Of a stretch of DNA of 22,519 nucleotides, positions 13,581 through 21,702 are shown piece by piece; the stretch's first letter is position 1; each line of letters starts with the position of its first letter. The notes under the pieces are model-generated. The model was not told the origin of the DNA. It worked only from the letters and a program-made list of their open reading frames with translations, and ran no database searches. The position numbers were made by a program, and so were the translations under genes. Source of the DNA: JBBSWB01 sp038046465 (GTDB taxonomy: Archaea; Nanobdellota; Nanobdellia; Woesearchaeales; GW2011-AR9); contig JBBSWB010000084.1 of assembly GCA_038046465.1 (NCBI GenBank), forward strand, positions 1-22,519, in the 5' to 3' direction.

Positions 13581-14312
13581 TTATTCAACAACATAATGGT
13601 ACTTAACTTCATAATACTCTATTTGCGGTTGAAAATGTTGGTTTAGTTCTTTCAAGGTACTTCCACATATTCTAAGAAAAAGAGGGTCATAAAGGTCCAC
13701 TGTTAAATTAAATTTATCTTTACCTGTTTTGTTTTCCCAATAAACTCGAAAGGAACAATATGCTAATTTTATTTCTGTTCTTAATGATTTATTCCACTGC
13801 CATCCCAGAAAACTTTTTTTTGTTTGATGAGTTGAAACTTTTACAAATGTAGCACTCGCCCAGCGGGGGTTATACTTATCATGCACAACATCCTGTTTAA
13901 TTTTGTTCTGCGGTAAATCGTCTTGTAACTGTCTTTCCAACTTTTTAAGATATGTATTTACAATAGTAAGAAACGTAGGAACCGCTCCATGTTCTTCAAT
14001 ATCTTGAAGTTGGGTATCCGCAGAAGGATAGTGTAAATCAATTGCTTGTTCTACATAACTAGCAGGAATCCCTAGGCTTTGGGCAATTTCATAAGCAACT
14101 GTAACCGGATAATCTCCTCCATGAACGAGGAGTTGTTCTACTCCCTCAAAAATAGATCCATCGTCTTTTCTTTCATCAAATTGTCTTAATGCATCTGCAT
14201 GTGCAATTAAATCTAAACATTCTCTTTCAGAAAGGGATTTTTCTGATTTAAGTAAAGCTAATCTTTGATCTAATGAACCGGTTCTGGTCAAACTTGTTTC
14301 TGTAGGAGTCAT
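13581..14312 (-). CDS. unrecognised two-part protein
   Basis: The product is 243 residues. The N-terminal half is helical and acidic. It includes YPVTVAYEIAQSLGIPASYVEQAI (near residues 68-91), a pattern like the short helical repeat (alternating EIA and GIPxxYVxxAL) found as a sensor or linker module in diverse bacterial proteins. The C-terminal half (about 140-243) looks beta-rich, with alternating hydrophobic residues, several aromatics and VKVSTHQTKKSFLGWQW. There are no transmembrane segments or signal peptide. No catalytic motif is evident and I do not assign a family. The gene stands alone, converging with the RNA gene at 13443-13553. Confidence 0.55.
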   Translation of the reverse strand: MTPTETSLTRTGSLDQRLALLKSEKSLSERECLDLIAHADALRQFDERKDDGSIFEGVEQLLVHGGDYPVTVAYEIAQSLGIPASYVEQAIDLHYPSADTQLQDIEEHGAVPTFLTIVNTYLKKLERQLQDDLPQNKIKQDVVHDKYNPRWASATFVKVSTHQTKKSFLGWQWNKSLRTEIKLAYCSFRVYWENKTGKDKFNLTVDLYDPLFLRICGSTLKELNQHFQPQIEYYEVKYHYVVE

Positions 14313-14498
14313 AGTCTAATCATTGTAAATGGAGTACTTTCTTTAGTTTACAACGTATATTTTGCACAATATAGTTTATTTAAAAACTTTTCTATTATGT
14401 TTAAATTACTAGGTTTTTATTGTTGGTTAGTATTATATCCTTTAGATTTCTATTTAACAAAGAATAGTTTATTCTGTATATTATTCTGTGTCTAAATC

Positions 14499-14507
14499 TT
14501 TAAATAG
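14499..14507 (+). promoter_or_regulatory. TATA box of the lipoprotein gene
   Basis: TTTAAATAG would place the transcription start near 14530, giving a leader of about 50 nt that contains a strong ribosome-binding site. The rest of the 264-nt interval before the gene is AT-rich with no other clear feature. Confidence 0.4.
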
Positions 14508-14524
14508 TTGCCATTACAAAATGT

Positions 14525-14550
14525 ATACAATAAACTTATACAATAAACTT
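14525..14550 (+). repeat. perfect tandem 13-bp repeat in the lipoprotein leader
   Basis: ATACAATAAACTT occurs twice head to tail at the expected transcription start region. It could be an operator or a replication slip. Confidence 0.6.
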
Positions 14551-14576
14551 ATATTTAAATCGGGGGTGTGTTTATA

Positions 14577-15656
14577 ATGAAAAAAGTTGTGATCGGTACA
14601 GTATTAATTTTAATTTTAGTTCTAGTCGTTGGCTGTGTGAATTTAAGCAAGCCGTATGGAGCACCGCAAAAAGAAGCGGATTCTAAATTATTGGATGAGA
14701 TTGCTCAGATTGAAGAGGAATTAAATTCAGTGGAAACGGTGGAAGAGAAGTTGGATGCAGCTGAACCGCTTACTGGAGCAGCAGTTACCGATATTGCTGA
14801 TGCTGAAGAAGTAGAAGTTAAAGATACTGAAGTGAATACCGAAGTCATTCTTCCCGATTTAGAAGAAAGTAAAGAAGTTCAGGAAGAGAGTGAAGATGAA
14901 ATCCAAGTTATTACTGTAGACGAAAATGAATTAATCAAATTAATGGTTAAAGTAGATGATCCGGATCAAGACAAAGTTACTTATTCTTTTTCCCGCCCTT
15001 TAAGTAAGGAAGGAGAATGGCAGACTAGTTATGGAGATGCCGGAGAATATATGGTTACTTTAACAGCTACTGACGGAGTACTTACCACTGAAAAGAAATT
15101 GAGAGTAGTGGTTAATCGAGTTAATGTTGCTCCAGTTATTGGCGAAGTAAAAAGTTTACAAGTACAAGAAGGAGACACAGTAACTTTTGAACCAGTAGTT
15201 ACCGATCCTAATAATGATCCAGTTACAGTTACTTTATCCGAGCCTTTGAAAGGTGGAGTTTATGTAGCGGATTATGCTAGCGCAGGAGATTACGAAATTG
15301 AAGTTCTGGCTAGTGATGGAGAATTGGAAACAAAAAAAACCTTTAAACTTACCATCCTTAATGTAAATCAGTTGCCGGAAATTAATAACATTGAAGATAT
15401 TGCAGTTAAAGAAGGAGAAATTGTAAAACTCGAACCGGAAATTGTTGATTTGGATGGCGACGAAGTCACTTTATCCATTTCTGAACCAGTTGGTAAAGAT
15501 GGAATCTGGGAGACTGGATACACCGACCACGGCGAGTATTTAATCACTGTTACTGCTGATGATGGCAAAGATACCGTTACCAAAGAAATAAGAGTATCGG
15601 TGGAAGACGTTAACATGCCTCCTGAATTTGTAGAAGTTTCATTGGCTGTTAATTAA
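14577..15656 (+). CDS. secreted lipoprotein with three cadherin/PKD-like repeats
   Basis: The product is 359 residues from the ATG at 14577, which has GGGGGTG about nine bases upstream. An in-frame GTG at 14568 lies within that site and is rejected. A lipoprotein signal peptide (MKKVVIGTVLILILVLVVGC) ends in a lipobox Cys near residue 20. An acidic, probably disordered linker follows to about residue 110. Three beta-sandwich repeats of about 80 residues follow (about 111-187, 188-268 and 269-350). Each has the pattern DxDxDxVT, GxWxTxYxDxGEYxVTVTAxDG and VNxxPxI. These are Ig-like, calcium-type cadherin/PKD-like modules used for adhesion at the cell surface. The following gene has the same module, so the two likely work together. 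Confidence 0.85.
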   Translation: MKKVVIGTVLILILVLVVGCVNLSKPYGAPQKEADSKLLDEIAQIEEELNSVETVEEKLDAAEPLTGAAVTDIADAEEVEVKDTEVNTEVILPDLEESKEVQEESEDEIQVITVDENELIKLMVKVDDPDQDKVTYSFSRPLSKEGEWQTSYGDAGEYMVTLTATDGVLTTEKKLRVVVNRVNVAPVIGEVKSLQVQEGDTVTFEPVVTDPNNDPVTVTLSEPLKGGVYVADYASAGDYEIEVLASDGELETKKTFKLTILNVNQLPEINNIEDIAVKEGEIVKLEPEIVDLDGDEVTLSISEPVGKDGIWETGYTDHGEYLITVTADDGKDTVTKEIRVSVEDVNMPPEFVEVSLAVN

Positions 15657-15658
15657 AC

Positions 15659-15665
15659 GGAGGTG
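15659..15665 (+). promoter_or_regulatory. orphan Shine-Dalgarno site
   Basis: A full GGAGGTG sits three bases after the lipoprotein stop, but no ATG, GTG or TTG follows within usable distance. The next gene starts at 15722 behind an A/T tract. It may mark a lost start codon or short gene. Confidence 0.4.
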
Positions 15666-15721
15666 TTATTTTATTTTTTTATTTTTCTAATCTTTGAAAA
15701 CAAAAAATAATTTTGGTAAAA

Positions 15722-18202
15722 ATGGCCTTGACAAAGACTAAATTAATATTAGGGTTATTAATTCTACTGATTGTACTACAAGGCACTTCAGCAGTTACCA
15801 AAACTTTCCGGGTACAGGAAACTGATTTTGTTAAGATTAATGCTACCGCCATGGATCCGGATAATGATAAAGTAGTTTATTATTATTCTCCGCCTTTGGA
15901 TGAGCAGGGTGAATGGCAGACTAATTATGGCGATGCTGGAGAATATTTAATTGAAATTACTGCTTCTGATGGTCTTAACCAGAAAGAGCATGAAATTAAT
16001 TTAATTGTTGACAAGAAAAACCGGGCACCTGGACTTATAAAAAGTAAAATTGTGGTTCAGGAAGCACAAACCGTAAATTTAAAAGAATTAGTTCAAGATC
16101 CAGACGAAGATTCTTTAATTTTTGTTTTTAACGAACCTTTTGATAATCAAGGGCAATGGAAAACTGATTACGCTGATGAAGGAGTTTATATCACTAATTT
16201 TAAAGTTAGCGACGGTAAATTTAGGATAGATTTACAGGTAGAAATTGAAGTCTTAAATACTCTTCAACCACCTTCTATTGTTGATTCTTTCTCTGAAGCA
16301 AAAACAGTTCAAGTAAAAGAAAATCAAACTTTGGATTTTTTTGTTAATGTTTCTAATGAAAATGCTGAAACCTTAACTTATGTTTGGAAATTTGACGGGA
16401 CCACCATCAGTAAAGAAGAGAAAGGTAATCATTATTTAGATTTTGATACTGCCGGAGAGCATCTCCTTAAAGTTTTTGTTAGCGATGGAACTGCCGGAAC
16501 AAGCCAGGAATGGCGCATCAAAGTGGAGGCAGTTAATCGTAAACCAGAATTATCCATCCTCCCCATCACTGTCGATGAAGGAGAAAAAATTATTTTAGAT
16601 TTACCTGAAGTTGATTCAGATGGAGATATGTTAACCTATTCTTTTAATAAAATATTTAATGAATTGGGAGAATGGCAAACCAATTTTGAAGATGCTGGAA
16701 CTTATTTAGTTGAAGTTTCCGCTGCTGACGGAGAGCTAAAACCAACTGAGGAAGTAAAAGTAGTTGTAAACAATGTTGACCGTTCTCCGGTTTTAAATGT
16801 TCCTGAATTGCTGGAAGCTAAAGAAGGCGAAGAATTGTTGTGGGTTATAGATGCTATTGATCCGGATGGAACTGCAGTTAATATCACTTTTAAGAATCTT
16901 CCAGAACAAGCAATATTCACTCCCAAAACTAAAACTTTTTCTTGGAAACCAAGTTATGATTTCATTCAAAGAAAAGGCGGATTGTTTAGTAATGTTCTTA
17001 ATGCCTTGCGGTTAGAAAATAAATTTATAAAAGTAATACCCTCTTCTTTAGAAGTAACTGCTTGCAGTAAAGAATTATGCGTCACTAAAACTATTCCAAT
17101 CTATGTATATAATGTTAATCAACAACCTTTATTAGAAAAAATAAATAATATTGCTGTTACCGAGCTGGAAACAGCGGTTTTAAACCCAGTAGCGACCGAT
17201 CTGGATGGAGACATTGTTCGAGTTACTTTCTCTGAGCCTTTTGACGGTAAAGGCCAATGGAAAACTGATTATGCTGATGAAGGAAAGCATCTGGTTTATG
17301 TTGCTGCTACTGATGGAGAATTGACCACCACTATTCCAGTTGAAGTTAATGTTGCTAAAAAAAACCGTATGCCTAAAATGGACCTTAAAAAAGACCATCA
17401 TGTAATAAATGAAGGCCAGGAATTAACTTTTAAGGTTGCAGCGACAGATTTAGATGACGATGAATTGTCTATCCAAGTAGAGAATCTTCCTGCCGGAGCT
17501 ACCTTTGAAGAAGGAGTATTCTCTTGGACTCCTGGTTTTGATACGGTTAAAAATGCTAACTCCGGCTGTACTGGTTGGCTGGTAAATAAAATTGAAAATT
17601 TTAACGCCTTGTTAAATAAGAATGAAGAAGTAATTCAATTTGAGTTCACTGCTTTTGACGGAGAATTTAAAGTAGTTCATCCGGTTGCCATCACTGTTAA
17701 AAATGTAAATCAAGCGCCAGAGATAATTGATTATTTGCCTTTAGAAAAAACTACTGCAAAAGTGGGCGAGAAAGTTATTTTCCATTTAGCCGCAGTTGAT
17801 GAAAATAAAGATTCTTTAATTTATGATTGGGATTTTGGCTTACAAGAAAAAGATATTCATAATACCAACACTATTGAACGGACTTTTGTCAGTCCGGGAA
17901 AAAAGAAAGTTAAAGTTACGGTTAGCGACGGTTTTAAAGAAGTTGAAAAAGAATGGGTAGTTAATATCGTAGGAGAGGAAATGGTAAAAGAGAGAAAAGA
18001 GAAAAGATGGATCAAAGAGGAACCAGTTCAAGATATGAAACATGTTTCAGAAAGTGAATTAGTTTTAGAAGAACCAGCAGAAACGGAAGAGCAGGAATCG
18101 GAAACTCCAGAGGAACAGGAAGAGCAAGAGGAACAAGAACTCGTAGAGGAGCAGCCAACTGATTCTTCAGCCAAATTCAACGTTTATGTGATTAGGTGGT
18201 AA
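15722..18202 (+). CDS. large secreted surface protein with eight cadherin/PKD-like repeats
   Basis: The product is 826 residues from the ATG at 15722; a TTG three codons earlier is less likely. A Sec signal peptide (MALTKTKLILGLLILLIVLQ, then GTSA) has a probable cut after TSA near residue 25. Eight beta-sandwich repeats of about 80-110 residues follow. Several carry almost the same core as the lipoprotein (GEWQTNYGDAGEYLIEITAS, GQWKTDYADEG). The fifth and seventh are longer and contain FSWKPSYD or FSWTPGFD, the He_PIG Ig-like signature, with two Cys in the fifth and one in the seventh. The eighth resembles a true PKD domain (YDWDFG). The tail is basic, then Glu/Gln-rich, and lacks a membrane anchor, so it is either released or held by a partner such as the lipoprotein. 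Confidence 0.85.
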   Translation: MALTKTKLILGLLILLIVLQGTSAVTKTFRVQETDFVKINATAMDPDNDKVVYYYSPPLDEQGEWQTNYGDAGEYLIEITASDGLNQKEHEINLIVDKKNRAPGLIKSKIVVQEAQTVNLKELVQDPDEDSLIFVFNEPFDNQGQWKTDYADEGVYITNFKVSDGKFRIDLQVEIEVLNTLQPPSIVDSFSEAKTVQVKENQTLDFFVNVSNENAETLTYVWKFDGTTISKEEKGNHYLDFDTAGEHLLKVFVSDGTAGTSQEWRIKVEAVNRKPELSILPITVDEGEKIILDLPEVDSDGDMLTYSFNKIFNELGEWQTNFEDAGTYLVEVSAADGELKPTEEVKVVVNNVDRSPVLNVPELLEAKEGEELLWVIDAIDPDGTAVNITFKNLPEQAIFTPKTKTFSWKPSYDFIQRKGGLFSNVLNALRLENKFIKVIPSSLEVTACSKELCVTKTIPIYVYNVNQQPLLEKINNIAVTELETAVLNPVATDLDGDIVRVTFSEPFDGKGQWKTDYADEGKHLVYVAATDGELTTTIPVEVNVAKKNRMPKMDLKKDHHVINEGQELTFKVAATDLDDDELSIQVENLPAGATFEEGVFSWTPGFDTVKNANSGCTGWLVNKIENFNALLNKNEEVIQFEFTAFDGEFKVVHPVAITVKNVNQAPEIIDYLPLEKTTAKVGEKVIFHLAAVDENKDSLIYDWDFGLQEKDIHNTNTIERTFVSPGKKKVKVTVSDGFKEVEKEWVVNIVGEEMVKERKEKRWIKEEPVQDMKHVSESELVLEEPAETEEQESETPEEQEEQEEQELVEEQPTDSSAKFNVYVIRW

Positions 18203-18280
18203 ATTTTTTATAAGTATTTAATTTTAATCTGTGAACTTTTCTTAGGAGAAAACTAAACTTTCTCAAATTGAATAAAGAAA

Positions 18281-18717
18281 AGAGGGGCTTAAGTTAAAAA
18301 AACTTTAATTACAAAGATCATCTAAATTTCCTTGAAATGAAGAATATTCAATAATTTGCTTTTTATCTCTTAAAAGAAATCTTCTTGGGACTCCAGAATA
18401 TAATTCTATAGTTGGATTTTCTTTTAAGGCATCCTTTAATAATTGCACTGTTCCATAAGCAAAAATTCTAGCTTCGCTCACTAAATCTTGACCTGGAAAT
18501 TGAACAAAAAGTCCAGAATCAACTGACCTTCCATAATCTAAATTATAAATATTATATTGTCCAACAACAGGGTTTTTATTATCCATTTTATTCTACTTTT
18601 TGATTTTGGTTATTATACACCTAAAAATAGCCTCTTCTTTATAAATGTTTTGTTCTATTCTCCATTGTTAAGTAACAACGAAAATGATCAATAAAGATTG
18701 AAAACTTAAGCCCTTCT
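18281..18717. repeat. 437-bp segment bounded by 15-bp inverted repeats
   Basis: AGAGGGGCTTAAGTT (18281-18295) and AACTTAAGCCCTTCT (18703-18717) are inverted copies with one mismatch. They enclose the small minus-strand gene at 18305-18586 and its promoter. No transposase is present and no flanking target-site duplication was found by eye. The right copy is also the edge of the structured region at 18703-18895. Confidence 0.5.
18305..18586 (-). CDS. small protein of unknown function inside inverted repeats
   Basis: The product is 93 residues. It has an aromatic, beta-like N-terminal half (QYNIYNLDYGRS, GLFVQFPGQD), then a helix (EARIFAYGTVQLLKDALKEN) and a basic stretch (SGVPRRFLLRDKK). The composition is that of a compact soluble alpha/beta domain. 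No catalytic motif or family is recognised. A TATA-like TGTATAATAA about 25-30 nt upstream of its ATG suggests leaderless transcription. The gene lies wholly inside the inverted-repeat segment, which may mean it moves as a cassette. Confidence 0.5.
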   Translation of the reverse strand: MDNKNPVVGQYNIYNLDYGRSVDSGLFVQFPGQDLVSEARIFAYGTVQLLKDALKENPTIELYSGVPRRFLLRDKKQIIEYSSFQGNLDDLCN

Positions 18718-18895
18718 AACTCTACTCTCGCCCCGCTCGTGATTAATCAACTATTCAATTCGGGATGCACAGAAATAAATTTTTAGCACGCCAGAAAGGT
18801 CGTTGCTTTTCTGAGCGAACTACGGCAGTCCCTGAGAGGGCGGTAAATCGGCAATTCTACACTTCGCACCACCTTGCATTCTCATCTTGGGCTAG
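18703..18895. ncRNA. candidate structured RNA, strand uncertain
   Basis: This gene-free, GC-richer stretch can be closed by AGCCC/GGGCT (18709-18713/18889-18893). Internal helices include CGCCC/GGGCG (18729-18733/18838-18842) and GGATGCA/TGCATTC (18763-18769/18875-18881). There is also a 7-bp hairpin CAGAAAG/CTTTTCTG with one bulge (18792-18798/18805-18812). A TATA-like box at 18911-18924 would suit leftward transcription ending at TTTT (18704-18701). Two wobble pairs instead favour the plus strand. GGGCGGTAAATCGGC faintly recalls an RNase P conserved region, not enough to assign it. The remaining interval 18587-18702 holds only promoters and a palindrome (TTGTTA-AG-TAACAA, 18665-18678). Confidence 0.4.
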
Positions 18896-18910
18896 GCATA
18901 TTTCTTTCCA

Positions 18911-18924
18911 ATAATTTAATAAAT
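18911..18924. promoter_or_regulatory. AT-rich TATA element before the helicase gene, usable both ways
   Basis: ATAATTTAATAAAT is centred about 28 nt before the ATG at 18946 and about 25-28 nt from the left-facing edge of the 18703-18895 structure. Confidence 0.4.
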
Positions 18925-18945
18925 CACTTCCCTCCCCCAGCAGTT

Positions 18946-20321
18946 ATGGAGCCCCTTCACCAGCTAGCGTTAGAAACTATTGAGAAGAATAAGCAAGCTA
19001 TTATCTTTGCACCTAGCCGGGCTTCTGCAGAAAAGACTGCAGAAGATTTGGCCAAATTAATTGATGGAAATTTTCCGGAATTAGAAAAAGAAATTCTTAA
19101 AGCCGCAGCTACGCCTACCAAACAGTGCCGGAAATTGTCCCATTCTATCCGAAAAGGAATTGCTTTTCATCATGCCGGTTTGCTGCAGAAACAGAAAGAT
19201 TTGATTGAAGAAGAGTTTAAGAAAGGCAAGATTAAAATCATTTGTGCTACGCCGACTTTAGCTGCCGGATTATCCCTGCCGGTTTTTCGAGTCATCATCA
19301 AATCACTAAAGCGTTATTCCGGGCAGAGGGGCATGGATTGGATTCCGGTGTTAGAATATTTACAGATGGCTGGGCGAGCAGGAAGGCCCGAATACGAATC
19401 GTTTGGTGAGGCTATCTGCCTGGCCAGGGATGAAGCAGAAAAAGAAGAGATTTATGAAAAGTATGTTTGTGGCGAACCGGAAGAAATTTATTCTAAGCTG
19501 GCGGTTGAACCGGTCTTGCGGACTTATTTGTTGTCGTTAATTTCTTCAGGGATTGTTTATGACGAAACGACTATGAAAGATTTTTTTGCGCACACTTTCT
19601 GGGCGCAGCAATTTCAAGACTTACAGAAATTAGAATCGATTACCGAGCGAATGTTATCTCTGTTGCAAGAGTGGGGCTTTGTTAAAATTAGCGGCGGAGA
19701 AAGATATGAAGAAACTGGCCCAGAAAAAGGACGAGAAATAAAAACTGATTTTGTTACTGCCAGCAGCATAGAAAAAAATAAGGAAAGAGGGACTGGACCA
19801 AAATTAAACCCGACTGCCCTGGGGAAAAGAATTTCAGAACTTTATTTAGATCCTTTAACCGCAAAACACCTGCTGAATTGCTTGCACAGTTTTAATACCA
19901 AAAATACTGAGCAAAATAATGAGAAAAATGGCCCTTTCTCTTTATTACAGATGATTTGCCACACCTTAGAATTACGCCCTTTATTGAGAGTTAAAATCAG
20001 AGAGCAGGAGTTTATACAAGAAGAATTGACCAAACGCTGTCATTTATTGCTAGAAGAAGAACCAGATGTATATGATTTGGATTACGAAGAATTTCTTGAT
20101 TCTTTCAAAACTGCTTTATTTTTAGAAGCCTGGATCAACGAAAAAGATGAAGATTATTTAATGGACAAATTTGATATCCGGCCGGGAGAAATTAGGGTAA
20201 AATTAGAAGTAGCGGACTGGTTGTTATATGCTGCTGAAGAATTAGCGGCTCTGTCCGACCATAAATCAGTAATCAAAGAAATAAGGAAGCTAAGAATCCG
20301 GGTTAAGCACGGAACCAAAGA
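18946..20321 (+). CDS. Hel308/Ski2-like helicase lacking the first RecA domain; 3' end in gap
   Basis: At least 458 residues are visible, starting at the ATG behind a well-placed TATA box. The protein begins at the linker just before RecA domain 2: EPLHQLALETIEKNKQAIIFAPSRASAEKTA is motif IV territory. FHHAGL and ATPTLAAGLSLP are motif V, and QMAGRAGRP is motif VI, characteristic of the Hel308/Ski2 superfamily. The winged-helix and ratchet regions follow up to the gap at 20322. Walker A, Walker B (DEAH/DEAD) and the whole first motor domain are absent. Upstream DNA in all frames is not helicase-like; it is the structured region. So this is a split gene, a domain-deleted protein or an assembly artefact. 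Alone it could not hydrolyse ATP. Confidence 0.85.
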
Positions 20322-20421
20322 NNNNNNNNNNNNNNNNNNNNNNNNNNNNNNNNNNNNNNNNNNNNNNNNNNNNNNNNNNNNNNNNNNNNNNNNNNNNNNN
20401 NNNNNNNNNNNNNNNNNNNNN
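20322..20421. other. assembly gap (100 N)
   Basis: Exactly 100 unknown bases, of unknown real length, hiding the helicase C-terminus. Confidence 0.98.
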
Positions 20422-20507
20422 TTTATAAATAAAGGGGCATTTTAATAGTAACAAGAACCATTTTTATACACACAAAAGGGTTTTAAAAGGGGTTTTAGGA
20501 GGAAAAA
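20422..20507 (+). promoter_or_regulatory. promoter and leader of the LysM gene
   Basis: TTTATAAATA directly after the gap is a good TATA box. The leader, about 55 nt, contains the near-repeat AAAAGGG(G)TTTT twice and a strong AGGAGG (20497-20502) five bases before the ATG. Confidence 0.45.
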
Positions 20508-21662
20508 ATGACTATTGAAATTTATGATAAGAAAAAAGTTGAAGCCCATTTAGCTAGTTTGGGGGATTATTTTGACCGGCAGAATGCAGGTAAAGTTGCA
20601 GTTAAAAAAGCAGAAACCCATTTAAACCAGCTAGGAACTTATTTTGACAGCAATCCTTTAACACTTATCGAAATCAGCTATGTTCGGCTGAAAAAAGGAA
20701 GAGTTTTTTCAGCAGAAGTTGACGATCTTAGAAATAAACTTCAAGCTGCTTACAAACAAGCTAAAGTAATGTCTTTAGATAAAATTACCCAATTTTACCA
20801 TCAAAGAGGCTTGAAAGTAAATACAGCAACTTACCGCCAAAATTTATATGAAAAATGTGTTGAAATGGCTCGGGAATTGAAAGACGTAAAAGCAAATTCA
20901 GCTGAAACTGCTTTAACCAATCTTTTAAACGAGTATAGTCCTTTAACTTGGGACGCTGAAACACCCGTAGTTGTTTCTAAAGCTTATGCAGCTCCAAAAG
21001 CTCTTAAAGCTCCTGTAGTCAAAAGAAAAATAACTACAGAACCAAAGGGAAACTTAGAACGAAAAGATAATTTAGAAAGAAAAGTGGCTAGCACCTTTAG
21101 TTCAAAAGCTAGTCAGAATCAAACCCGAAATGCTGCTTTTTCAATGTATGCAGGAAAATATGGTCTAAAAGACGAAGCTACCGCACCAGTTCTGGCCAGA
21201 CCCCATGCTAAGAAAAAAAGTTTTTGGGGAAAAATGGCTTCTTTAACCACTTATTTTTTAGCAAGTACTCTTGGGACCGTTATAGGTTATAATCTACCGG
21301 CTCCTGAACAGACTAATTTACCAGTAGACAATTCTCCGGAAATTTCCGTTGAATATCACGGCATGCCTGCAGTAGGAAAAACTAATGCTTCCAAACCAGC
21401 TCCTAAAAAAGCAGCTGAACCAGTTAAAACTGTAAAACAACCAATTGCAGTCGATAATGGAAACAAACAAGTAGTTCAAAAACCGGCAACTAGTTTGTCT
21501 CAAGGTAATAATTCATTCGCAGTCACTATCGAATCCGGCGACACCATCTATGACCTATGTAATCAGGATCGTGCTTGTGTGAATCAAACTTACCGGTTAA
21601 ATTCTGGAAAAAATTTAGGTAGAATTTTTCCTGGCGACACCATTAGACTACCTTACAAATAA
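20508..21662 (+). CDS. membrane-anchored protein with C-terminal LysM domain
   Basis: The product is 384 residues. The N-terminus has a short internal duplication (VEAHLASLGDYFD near 11-23, and AETHLNQLGTYFD near 36-48), then a helical region to about 155. A basic, low-complexity linker with another small repeat (GNLERKDNLERK) follows. One hydrophobic segment (about 242-262) spans the membrane. A Pro/Lys-rich spacer leads to a C-terminal LysM domain (about 337-384: IESGDTIYDLCNQDRACVNQ, ending GDTIRLPYK) with a Cys pair that could form a disulfide. LysM modules bind polymers of N-acetylglucosamine and related glycans. In an archaeon without murein the target may be surface glycans of itself or a partner cell. 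The basic residues before the helix suggest the LysM end is outside. Confidence 0.8.
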   Translation: MTIEIYDKKKVEAHLASLGDYFDRQNAGKVAVKKAETHLNQLGTYFDSNPLTLIEISYVRLKKGRVFSAEVDDLRNKLQAAYKQAKVMSLDKITQFYHQRGLKVNTATYRQNLYEKCVEMARELKDVKANSAETALTNLLNEYSPLTWDAETPVVVSKAYAAPKALKAPVVKRKITTEPKGNLERKDNLERKVASTFSSKASQNQTRNAAFSMYAGKYGLKDEATAPVLARPHAKKKSFWGKMASLTTYFLASTLGTVIGYNLPAPEQTNLPVDNSPEISVEYHGMPAVGKTNASKPAPKKAAEPVKTVKQPIAVDNGNKQVVQKPATSLSQGNNSFAVTIESGDTIYDLCNQDRACVNQTYRLNSGKNLGRIFPGDTIRLPYK

Positions 21663-21702
21663 TTATTTTTTTAATTTTATATTTTTAATAGATTTGGTGA
21701 AA

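Noticed and set aside
18703..18717. 5S rRNA because of the TTAAGCCC run
   Set aside because: Only a few bases resemble the 5S core; the surrounding fold and ends do not.
20322..20445. Helicase C-terminus reading through the gap
   Set aside because: The gap size is unknown; the residues after it belong to the promoter of the next gene.
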